A stretch of 64,000 nt of DNA from Sideroxydans sp. Its GTDB lineage: Bacteria; Pseudomonadota; Gammaproteobacteria; Burkholderiales; Gallionellaceae. The position numbers and the translations under genes were made by a program. Within the stretch, counting starts at the first letter, position 1; every line of letters starts with the position of its first letter. This document shows positions 44,874-52,622 of the stretch, one piece after another. The DNA lies in the NCBI GenBank assembly GCA_024636935.1, contig JAGXGC010000020.1, positions 58,654-122,653 of the forward strand, read 5' to 3'. A model generated the notes under the pieces. That model saw nothing but the letters and a program-made list of their open reading frames with translations, made no database searches and was not told the origin of the DNA.

Positions 44874-46778
44874 TTGAGCGCAATCCATGCTTCGCAACTA
44901 ACCTTCTTCGCTGCCCACGCGCCATTCGATCGCTTCGAGGGAGCGCATCAAATTTGGCTGCTAGAACGAGCGAAGCTCGCCTACTACGCCAAGGGGGAAG
45001 TGATCGCTTCGCCTGCGCAGGGTAAATCACAGCGCTTTTTCATCATTAAACAGGGGCTGGTGCGCGGTGCCCGACAAGGCGATGACAGTGGCGATGCGGT
45101 GATCGAACTACATGAAGGCGAGAGTTTTCCGGTGGGGGCATTGTTGGCTGGGCGTGCAGTGACATCGACCTATCGCGCGGCTGAGGATGTTTTCTGTTTC
45201 GAGCTGGATGCGGCCGATTTCAATGAACTGCTTGAACTCTCTCCGGTGTTTAAAGATTTTTGCACACGGCGCATCACAGCTCTGTTCGAACAATCTCACC
45301 AAGCCATGCGCGCGCAATTCGCACAGGCGGCGACCGAACAACAATCGCTGTCCAGTCCGCTGTCAGAGATCCTGCGGCGCGAGCCGGTGACTTGCACGCC
45401 CGACACAGCGCTGCTCGAAGTGTTGCGTACCATGCGCGAATTGCGTGTTGGCTCCATGGTGGTGGTGGATGCACAGCGCAAGCCTTTGGGAATCTTCACG
45501 CTGAACGATTTGCTCGGGCGCGTGGTGTTGCCCGGCCTATCGACAGACGTGCCGATCTCGCAAGTGATGAGTCCGGACCCTATGGCCTTGCCGCCCACGG
45601 CGGCGGCATACGAAGCGGCGATGGTGATGGCGCGTGCTGGTTTTCGTCATGTGTTGGTGACTGAAGCAGATGGAACCCTGAGCGGCATCCTGTCTGAGCG
45701 CGACCTGTTCTCTTTGCAGCGTGTCGGTCTGCGACAGATCAGCGGTGCGCTGCGTCAAGCGGCGGATGTGGAGACGCTGGTCGTGCTGAGTCGCGACATT
45801 CGTTCGCTCGCAAGAAATATGATGGCGCAAGGTGTAGCTGCCGAGCAGCTCACTTTGTTCATCTCCACGCTGAACGATCTGCTGGGTGCCCGCTTGATAG
45901 AGCTGGAATGCGACGCATCGGCGCTGACAGGTACGCCGCTGCATGAGAATCTATGTTGGCTGGTGATGGGTTCCGGCGGCCGTTATGAACAGACGCTGAA
46001 TACCGATCAGGACAATGCGGCGATCTTCACCTTGCCGGACGGCATGACCGCAGACGAAGCGAGAGAGATATTGTTGCCGGTCGCTTTGCGCATCAATCAG
46101 GCGATGGCCCGCTGTGGATTCCCGTTGTGCAAGGGCAACATCATGGCTTCCAATCCGAAGTGGTGCTTGTCATTGGAAGAATGGCAGGAGGTGTTCACCA
46201 AGTGGGTGGATAGAGGCTCGCCAGAGGCATTGCTGCATGCTTCCATTTTCTTTGATTTTCGAGCGCTCGCTGGGCAGCGCAAACTGGCGGAAGCCTTGCG
46301 TAACTGGCTGGAAAAACTAGCACGCGGCAACAGCCGCTTCCTGCATCAGATGGCAGCCAATGCGATGCGCAACCGTCCGCCACTGGGCGTGGTGCGCGAT
46401 TTCGTATTAAATGATGCGAAGCGCATCGACTTAAAACTTAGTGGTTTGGCACCATTTGTCGATGCAGCACGCATCTTCAGTCTTGCGACCGGCACCACGC
46501 ATACAAGTACCATTCAGCGCCTGCGCCAAAGTGCTGCAGCCTTGCATGTGCCAGAGGCGGAAGTGGAAGCTTGGATAGATGCCTTCCTGTTCATCCAGAT
46601 GTTGCGCTTGCGCCACCACTATGAAGCCAGCACAGATCTGAGCGAGGCCGAGATCGCGCAACTGGACAATCTGATCGACCCCGCAGCCTTGAATGAGCTG
46701 GACAGGCGCATTCTTAAGGAATCGTTCCGTCAGGCGCGCAAGGTGCAGGCCAAACTGGCGCTGGACTATCAGCTGTGA
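44874..46778 (+). CDS. CNMP-, CBS- and DUF294-domain putative signal-transduction nucleotidyltransferase
   Basis: 634 residues from a TTG at 44874, supported by GGGAG ten bases upstream and the promoter before it; longer frames run back across the promoter. Domains in order: cyclic-nucleotide-binding-like (about 5-125), two CBS repeats (about 160-285; GILSERDLFSL), DUF294 nucleotidyltransferase (about 310-440; GSGGRYEQTLNTDQDNA with the Gly-Ser and Asp residues), and DUF294 C-terminal (about 475-620). Family members such as GlnD-like regulators are linked to acetate/carboxylate use; the symporter genes 800 bp downstream fit that. Overlaps the exonuclease gene by four bases. Confidence 0.88.
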   Translation: MSAIHASQLTFFAAHAPFDRFEGAHQIWLLERAKLAYYAKGEVIASPAQGKSQRFFIIKQGLVRGARQGDDSGDAVIELHEGESFPVGALLAGRAVTSTYRAAEDVFCFELDAADFNELLELSPVFKDFCTRRITALFEQSHQAMRAQFAQAATEQQSLSSPLSEILRREPVTCTPDTALLEVLRTMRELRVGSMVVVDAQRKPLGIFTLNDLLGRVVLPGLSTDVPISQVMSPDPMALPPTAAAYEAAMVMARAGFRHVLVTEADGTLSGILSERDLFSLQRVGLRQISGALRQAADVETLVVLSRDIRSLARNMMAQGVAAEQLTLFISTLNDLLGARLIELECDASALTGTPLHENLCWLVMGSGGRYEQTLNTDQDNAAIFTLPDGMTADEAREILLPVALRINQAMARCGFPLCKGNIMASNPKWCLSLEEWQEVFTKWVDRGSPEALLHASIFFDFRALAGQRKLAEALRNWLEKLARGNSRFLHQMAANAMRNRPPLGVVRDFVLNDAKRIDLKLSGLAPFVDAARIFSLATGTTHTSTIQRLRQSAAALHVPEAEVEAWIDAFLFIQMLRLRHHYEASTDLSEAEIAQLDNLIDPAALNELDRRILKESFRQARKVQAKLALDYQL

Positions 46779-47482
46779 AGAAGTTGCTGCAGCGCTGGTT
46801 CGCGCCGCGCGCCAAGCTGAATGTGCAGCAAAAAGCACGATTGGAAGCATGGGAGAAGTTGCCTTCGCCAGATACGAAGTTGCCTTTCGATCAAGCGCGT
46901 TATGTGGTGGTTGATGTGGAGACCACCGGTCTTAATTTGATGGCGGACACACTGATCTCTATCGGCGCCGTGGCCGTTGTTGGCGGGCGTGTGGTGATGG
47001 GTGACAGTTTCTCTGTGGTATTGCAGCAGCAACAGAGTAGTCGCAAGGAAAATATCCTGATACATGGCATCTCGGGCTCGGTGCAACGAGAAGGGGTGCC
47101 GCCTGCCGATGCATTGCTGGATTTCCTTGAATTCCTCGGCGAAGCGCCTTTGGTCGCCTTTCACGTCGCCTTTGACGAGACCATGATTCGGCGCGCCATG
47201 CGTCAGTATCTGAACTACAACTTCAAACATTCTTGGCTGGATCTGGCCTATGTGATGCCCGCGCTCAATCGTGACCTGATGCGCAGCCATCGCGTATTGG
47301 ACGATTGGATCACGCGCTTCGGAATCCACATCGAGGCGCGCCACAACGCGTTGGCCGATGCGCTTGCGACAGCACAATTGTTACAGATCGCCCAGTCACA
47401 GGCTCAGCGCAAGGACATCTCCTGCTACGCCGGATTGCGTGATTTGGAACGTGCGCAACGCTGGGCCAGCAACGTAAGATGA
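46775..47482 (+). CDS. 3'-5' exonuclease, DnaQ/epsilon-like
   Basis: 235 residues from GTG 46775, overlapping the preceding stop (GTGA). DEDDh exonuclease motifs: VVDVETTGLN (Asp47, Glu49), VAFHVAFDE and the ARHNALADALAT motif with the catalytic His/Asp. It is of the stand-alone epsilon-like kind often found behind DUF294 genes and followed by symporters in proteobacteria. Its physiological role in that setting is unknown. Confidence 0.86.
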   Translation: MKKLLQRWFAPRAKLNVQQKARLEAWEKLPSPDTKLPFDQARYVVVDVETTGLNLMADTLISIGAVAVVGGRVVMGDSFSVVLQQQQSSRKENILIHGISGSVQREGVPPADALLDFLEFLGEAPLVAFHVAFDETMIRRAMRQYLNYNFKHSWLDLAYVMPALNRDLMRSHRVLDDWITRFGIHIEARHNALADALATAQLLQIAQSQAQRKDISCYAGLRDLERAQRWASNVR

Positions 47483-47580
47483 TTGTAAGGTTGCTCCCGT
47501 AACCTGCCGCGAGCAGTGTCGGGCAGGCATGGATTCATGCTGGGCGCGGCGCTTTGATAAACCTATAAGGGAGAACAAGC

Positions 47581-47835
47581 ATGGATAAAAGTGGCGAAGC
47601 CTACTGGAAGGCGACGTTGGGCCTGCTGACCAAGATCCTGATCGTCTGGTTCGTGGTCTCGTTTGGGGCCGGCATTTTGTTTGCCGATCTGCTTAACAAC
47701 ATTCATTTGGGTGGTTACCCGCTGGGCTTCTGGTTCGCCCAACAGGGATCCATGTACATCTTCGTAGCGTTGATCTTCGTCTACGCCAAGAAGATGGGTG
47801 AGATCGATCGTAAGTTCGACGTTCACGAAGAATAA
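47581..47835 (+). CDS. DUF4212 small membrane subunit of a sodium:solute symporter (module 1)
   Basis: 84 residues with two membrane helices (about 19-40 and 52-70) and the family motif GYPLGFWFAQQGSMYIFV; the tail MGEIDRKFDVHEE is cytoplasmic. DUF4212 proteins are always found before a large symporter, as here (ten bases). GGGAG precedes the ATG. Confidence 0.92.
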   Translation: MDKSGEAYWKATLGLLTKILIVWFVVSFGAGILFADLLNNIHLGGYPLGFWFAQQGSMYIFVALIFVYAKKMGEIDRKFDVHEE

Positions 47836-47844
47836 GGGGATACC

Positions 47845-49653
47845 ATGGATCTGCAAACAACGATTTATCTGGTGGTGGGGCTGAGCTTCGCTCTGTATAT
47901 CGGCATCGCCATCTGGGCGCGTGCCGGTTCGACCTCTGAGTTCTATGTCGCCGGTGGCGGTGTGGGCCCGCGCATCAACGGTATGGCGACGGCTGCCGAC
48001 TGGATGTCTGCTGCTTCCTTCATCTCCATGGCAGGCTTGATCTCCAATATGGGTTACGGTGGCGGCTTGTTCCTGATGGGTTGGACGGGTGGCTATGTGT
48101 TGCTGGCTTTGCTGCTGGCACCTTATCTGCGCAAGTTCGGCAAGTTCACCGTGCCACAGTTCATCGGTGACCGCTACTACTCGCAGACAGCTTCCACCGT
48201 TGCGGTGCTGTGTCTGTTGGTGGCTTCATTGACTTACATTATTGGTCAGATGACCGGTGTGGGCGTCGCCTTCTCTCGCTTCCTTGGTGTAAGCAATGAG
48301 ACCGGTATCTATGTAGGTATGGGCATCGTGTTCACCTATGCAGTGTTCGGTGGCATGAAGGGCATCACTTACACTCAGGTGGCGCAATATGTGGTGTTGA
48401 TCTTCGCTTACACCATCCCGGCAATCTTCATCTCCATGCAGCTGACCGGCAATCCCATCCCTCAACTGGGGCTGGGTTCCAATCTGGTAGGTAGCGACAT
48501 CTCACTGTTGCAGAAGCTGGACAGCATCGTGGTCGATCTTGGTTTCGGTCAGTACACCACCACCACGGCTGGTAGCACGTTGAATATGTTCGTGTACACC
48601 TTGTCGCTGATGATCGGTACTGCGGGTCTGCCGCACGTGATCATGCGCTTCTTCACGGTGCCAAGCGTACATGCTGCACGATTGTCTGCCGGTTGGGCTC
48701 TGGTGTTCATCGCCATCCTGTACACGACTGCTCCGGCAGTCGCTGCAATGGCCAAGACCAACCTGATCCGTACGCTCACGCCGGGCGTGGTCATGCAGAA
48801 TGCTGATCCCTATGCAGCTGAATCGCAAATCAAGTATGACGAGCGTCCGGACTGGATGAAGCGCTGGGAAGTTACAGGACTGTTGAAGTTTGAAGACAAG
48901 AATGGCGACGGTCGCATCCAGTACTACAACGACAAGTCCAAGAACGAGGAATTCAAGGGCAAGGCAGAAGCTGCAGGCTGGAAAGGTAACGAGCTGACGG
49001 TGAATGCCGACATCATCGTGCTGGCTAACCCTGAGATCGCACTGTTGCCTAACTGGGTGATCGCCTTGGTGGCTGCCGGTGGTCTGGCTGCTGCGCTGTC
49101 GACTGCGGCCGGTCTGTTGTTGGCGATCTCTTCAGCCATCTCGCATGACTTGGTGAAGGGCGTGTTTAATCCGAACATCAGTGAGAAGGGTGAGTTGATG
49201 GCAGGTAAAATCGCCATGGCAGGCTCCATCGTGCTGGCAGGTTACCTTGGTCTGAATCCTCCGGGATTCGCGGCTGGAACCGTGGCATTGGCGTTCGGCA
49301 TCGCGGCTTCGTCACTGTTCCCAGCGATCATGATGGGTATTTTCTCCAAGAAGATGAATAAGGAAGGTGCTATCGCCGGTATGTTGGCTGGCCTGACCAT
49401 CACCCTGTTCTATGTGTTCGCGCACAAGGGATTGTTCTTCATCAAGGGTACTGACTACTTGCCTTTGATCGGTGGCCCCAACAGCTTCTTCGGCATCACG
49501 CCAGAAGCCTTCGGTGCAGTCGGTGCGATGGTTAACTTCATTGTGGCCTTTGTGGTAGACAAGTTCACTAAAGAGCCACCGGAGCATATCCAGCATCTGG
49601 TGGAGAGCGTACGTACACCGCGCGGTGCGAAAGCGGTCGACGGTCGCCACTAA
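47845..49653 (+). CDS. Sodium:solute symporter (VC_2705-like/ActP relative), module 1
   Basis: 602 residues, SSS family with about 13 membrane helices. GGGVGPRINGMATAADWMSAASF (family start; Na-binding helix 1 region), RKFGKFTVPQFIGDRYYS and GGLAAALSTAAGLLLAISSAISHD are typical. A polar loop of about 75 residues before helix 9 contains DKNGDGRIQYYN (48895-48930), an EF-hand-like loop. Substrate is unknown; relatives move acetate or other small carboxylates. A terminator follows. Confidence 0.92.
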   Translation: MDLQTTIYLVVGLSFALYIGIAIWARAGSTSEFYVAGGGVGPRINGMATAADWMSAASFISMAGLISNMGYGGGLFLMGWTGGYVLLALLLAPYLRKFGKFTVPQFIGDRYYSQTASTVAVLCLLVASLTYIIGQMTGVGVAFSRFLGVSNETGIYVGMGIVFTYAVFGGMKGITYTQVAQYVVLIFAYTIPAIFISMQLTGNPIPQLGLGSNLVGSDISLLQKLDSIVVDLGFGQYTTTTAGSTLNMFVYTLSLMIGTAGLPHVIMRFFTVPSVHAARLSAGWALVFIAILYTTAPAVAAMAKTNLIRTLTPGVVMQNADPYAAESQIKYDERPDWMKRWEVTGLLKFEDKNGDGRIQYYNDKSKNEEFKGKAEAAGWKGNELTVNADIIVLANPEIALLPNWVIALVAAGGLAAALSTAAGLLLAISSAISHDLVKGVFNPNISEKGELMAGKIAMAGSIVLAGYLGLNPPGFAAGTVALAFGIAASSLFPAIMMGIFSKKMNKEGAIAGMLAGLTITLFYVFAHKGLFFIKGTDYLPLIGGPNSFFGITPEAFGAVGAMVNFIVAFVVDKFTKEPPEHIQHLVESVRTPRGAKAVDGRH

Positions 49654-49680
49654 GACAAGTCGATCTGCATGTAACATAGA

Positions 49681-49707
49681 CCCCGCCGCATCCCGGCGGG
49701 GTTTTTT
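49681..49707 (+). terminator. Rho-independent terminator after symporter 1
   Basis: CCCCGCCG (49681-49688) pairs with CGGCGGGG (49694-49701), then six Ts. Ends the module 1 transcript. Confidence 0.9.
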
Positions 49708-49719
49708 CTTGGAGTGAAT

Positions 49720-50076
49720 ATGGTTTTTGATGTGGGTGTTGCTATAACTTGGTTGTTGTTCCTCGCTCTTTTCCCAATCGCATTCTATTGGTTGCGGCGT
49801 TTCTGGCGCATCGCAATCCGGCGCGATTTCTCGGAAGTGGCACTCAAGCGTGGTGAGTCCCCAGCCAAGCCTGAGAAGTTTGCACCCTATGCTGCGGCCA
49901 TCAATTTATTGGGCGGTGTAGTTGTGAGCTGGGTGATTGTTGGGGTATTGATGGCCAAACTCGACTATGCGACATGGAGTGCGACAGCTGGCATGACGAT
50001 TTGGCTGAAGATCATTGCAGACTTCATTCTGGCCCGGCATGCCCATCCGATGGTGCAGAAGAAAAAGGTGGAATGA
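49720..50076 (+). CDS. Small membrane protein of unknown function
   Basis: 118 residues from ATG 49720 (GGAG six bases upstream); GTG 49714 is an alternative. Hydrophobic stretches at about 5-25, 60-80 and 85-105 with positively charged loops (RRFWRIAIRRDF). No family recognised. It lies behind the symporter 1 terminator and converges on the sensor kinase gene. Confidence 0.65.
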   Translation: MVFDVGVAITWLLFLALFPIAFYWLRRFWRIAIRRDFSEVALKRGESPAKPEKFAPYAAAINLLGGVVVSWVIVGVLMAKLDYATWSATAGMTIWLKIIADFILARHAHPMVQKKKVE

Positions 50077-50091
50077 GTATCCGAGTCGTTT

Positions 50092-51477
50092 TCAGTCTTG
50101 CGTAAGTAGCTGAAAACGGACGCAGATACGCGTTCCCCTACTATCCGCGCCCTCTGTGAGCGTTAGTTCTGCACCGTGCCGTTTCGCAACTTCGGCCACG
50201 ATGGACAGGCCGAGTCCGCTCCCGCTCTGACCGCTGCCCAGAATGCGATAGAAGCGCTCAAATACGCGTTCGCGGTGTTGTGCTTCGATGCCGGGTCCAT
50301 TGTCTTCGACACACAACATGGCGTAGCCGGGCGAGCCGAGGGTGCTGACCGTGATATGCCCACCGGGCGGCGTATAGCGGATCGCGTTGTCGATCAGATT
50401 ATTGAGCATCTCCGACACGCTGGCGGCATCACATTGCAAGAACAGTGGCTTGCTGTCCGACTCGTATCCGAGGTCGATGCCTTTTTCCAGTGCCATCTGC
50501 ACCCATTCCAATGTGCATTCCTGAGCCAGTTGGCGCAGGTCGACGCGGGTGAAGCGATCTGTGCTGAGTCCGGCGGGTTCGTTTCTAGCCAGAGCGAGTA
50601 GCTGGTTGACCAGACGCGTGCCGTGTTTGGTGCTGGTGAGGATGTGGCGCAATGCATGCTGCTTCTGCGCGACTTCATCTGTGCGCAGTGCCAGTTCTGC
50701 CTGAGTCTTTAATCCGGCAAAAGGTGTGCGCAATTGATGTGCCGCATCGGCCAGAAAACGCTGTTGTGCCGCCATCACTTGTTTCAGGCGCTCCAATAGA
50801 TCATTTACCGCGTCGATCAGAGGCCGCACTTCGGCGGGAGCCTTGCTGCCGTCAAGCTGGCTTAGGTCGTCGCGTTGCCGCATGCCGACTTCGTTGCGTA
50901 ACCGCTCTAGCGGCCGCAGGCCTTGTTTCAATCCGTACCACACCACAGCTAGTGCAATCAGCGTCAGTAGTAATTGAGGAATAACGATGTTGGCCAAAAT
51001 GCCACGTATCAATGCCTGCCGTTGCTGGGTGGTCTCTGCGACATGGAGTTGCAGGGTATGGCCGTTGGAAAAGAAGGTCAGGCTGACCATGCGCGTCTTC
51101 TCCCCTTCACGCTCGCCGTTGCTGAACAGCGGTCCTGGGCGGCCGCGCCGGTAGGAAAGCGGCCGCAGCGTGTTGCCGTTGCCGGCTAGTTTCCGACCTT
51201 CGCTGTCAGTCACGGTGTAGACGACACGGTCTGGCATGCCGGGTTCGTTACCGTCCGGCAACGCGGGTTCTGCATTCAACTTTTCCTGTCCGCTGCCGAG
51301 TGCGAGCTGGGCGGCAATCTCGTTGGCACGTTGCAGCAATACCAAGTCATAGGGCTGATTGGCATAATTGATGGTGGCGAAATAGCCGATGGCGGTGCTG
51401 GCGATCCATAGTAGATACAGCGAGATGAGTAGCCGCTGCATGAGGTAGCTGCGCAGGGATCTAATCTGGCTTTCCAT
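50092..51477 (-). CDS. Two-component sensor histidine kinase (TctE/QseC type)
   Basis: 461 residues. An N-terminal helix (about 12-32), periplasmic sensor region (about 33-165) and second helix (about 164-188) lead to a HAMP-like segment, HisKA with DAAHQLRTPFAGLK (phospho-acceptor His) and HATPase with NNLIDNAIRYTPPGG and GSGLGLSIVAEVAK. Its regulator gene lies just upstream. The pair sits between the two symporter modules, so it probably senses the transported carboxylate or a related signal; TctE relatives regulate tricarboxylate uptake. Confidence 0.9.
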   Translation of the reverse strand: MESQIRSLRSYLMQRLLISLYLLWIASTAIGYFATINYANQPYDLVLLQRANEIAAQLALGSGQEKLNAEPALPDGNEPGMPDRVVYTVTDSEGRKLAGNGNTLRPLSYRRGRPGPLFSNGEREGEKTRMVSLTFFSNGHTLQLHVAETTQQRQALIRGILANIVIPQLLLTLIALAVVWYGLKQGLRPLERLRNEVGMRQRDDLSQLDGSKAPAEVRPLIDAVNDLLERLKQVMAAQQRFLADAAHQLRTPFAGLKTQAELALRTDEVAQKQHALRHILTSTKHGTRLVNQLLALARNEPAGLSTDRFTRVDLRQLAQECTLEWVQMALEKGIDLGYESDSKPLFLQCDAASVSEMLNNLIDNAIRYTPPGGHITVSTLGSPGYAMLCVEDNGPGIEAQHRERVFERFYRILGSGQSGSGLGLSIVAEVAKRHGAELTLTEGADSRGTRICVRFQLLTQD

Positions 51478-51522
51478 GTTGCGTTCAGCCGCGGAAAGGG
51501 GCTGTGTGAGGAGGAAGGGGGA

Positions 51523-52206
51523 TCAATTTGCGGGCTGGAGTAGGTTGTCAATGACGTATCCCAAACCGCGGATGGTGCGGATGGTGACGCCGGCAGGCTC
51601 GACTTTTTTGCGCAGGCGATGGATATAGACTTCGATCGCGTTGTTGCTAGCCTCTTCGGAATAACTATATAGACGCTCCAGCAGCTGCTCTTTGCTGACC
51701 ACCCAACCTGTACGCAACATCAATGCTTCCAGCACACTCAACTCGCGTGTGGTGAGTTCCAGTGGTATGCCGTCAATCATAGTGCGGCGCGCGACACTGT
51801 CAAAGGTGAGTTTGCCACAGCTGTAGACGGGGTTCATGCCGCACTGGCCACGCCGAATCAGGGCGCGCACGCGTGCTTCTAGTTCGGGTAGGCTGAACGG
51901 CTTGATCATGTAGTCATCTGCACCGAGATCAAGTCCTTTAACGCGGTCGCCTTCTCCATCGCGCGCGGTGAGGATGATGACGGGTACCTGACGATTGCTC
52001 TCACGCAGGCAGCGCAACACACTGAAGCCGTCCAGCTTGGGGAGCCCCAGATCGAGGATGACTAGATCGAACGGCTGTTCGCCGCTGAGAATCAGCTTGG
52101 CAGCTTGCCCGTCTCTTACGCAATCGACAGCATAGCCAGAATGGCGCATGGAATTGCTCAGGCCGTCCGCTAGTACTTCATCGTCTTCGGCTATCAAGAT
52201 GCGCAT
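51523..52206 (-). CDS. OmpR-family response regulator (TctD/QseB type)
   Basis: 227 residues. The receiver domain has EDDEVLADGL and phospho-acceptor Asp51 (LVILDLGLPKLDG), with Lys in IKPFSLPEL. The winged helix (about 130-222) ends in VEPAGVTIRTIRGLGYVID. First gene of the pair with the kinase; divergent from symporter module 2, whose control region it probably acts on. Confidence 0.92.
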   Translation of the reverse strand: MRILIAEDDEVLADGLSNSMRHSGYAVDCVRDGQAAKLILSGEQPFDLVILDLGLPKLDGFSVLRCLRESNRQVPVIILTARDGEGDRVKGLDLGADDYMIKPFSLPELEARVRALIRRGQCGMNPVYSCGKLTFDSVARRTMIDGIPLELTTRELSVLEALMLRTGWVVSKEQLLERLYSYSEEASNNAIEVYIHRLRKKVEPAGVTIRTIRGLGYVIDNLLQPAN

Positions 52207-52337
52207 CGTGTGTCAGCACCATGTAAGGGAATGGGGTTAAGTTCGTCGCGGGCAGGTATGCTTATGGTTTTTTGCCGTCCGCTGCTGGGTTGCATTCTAT
52301 GTGCAAGCGCCGGTTTGTCCAAATGGCGGAAGCGGAA

Positions 52338-52622
52338 ATGAAGAGTGGAGTAGCTAAAGTCATGCAGGCAAGTGAAAGACAACAACGATATTGGCGCAGC
52401 AATTTGCACATGACCAGCATACTGCTGGCGATATGGTTCGTCGCCACGTTCACCGTCAGTTGGTTCGCGCGCGAGCTGCAAACGTTGACCATTCTCGGTT
52501 TTCCTTTGCCGTTCTTTATGGCCGCGCAAGGCGCATTGCTGATCTATTTGTTGTTGGTTGGTTTCTATGCTTGGCGCATGGGCAAGCTGGATGAAAAGTA
52601 TGGCGTGGGAGAAGACGCTTGA
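52338..52622 (+). CDS. DUF4212 small membrane subunit of a sodium:solute symporter (module 2)
   Basis: 94 residues if ATG 52338 is used (GGAAGCGG just upstream); ATG 52362, 52323 and 52302 are in-frame alternatives. Two helices (about 25-45 and 55-78) with GFPLPFFMAAQGALLIYL and the conserved tail GKLDEKYGVGED. Its stop overlaps the symporter 2 start (TGATG), so translation is coupled. Confidence 0.88.
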   Translation: MKSGVAKVMQASERQQRYWRSNLHMTSILLAIWFVATFTVSWFARELQTLTILGFPLPFFMAAQGALLIYLLLVGFYAWRMGKLDEKYGVGEDA

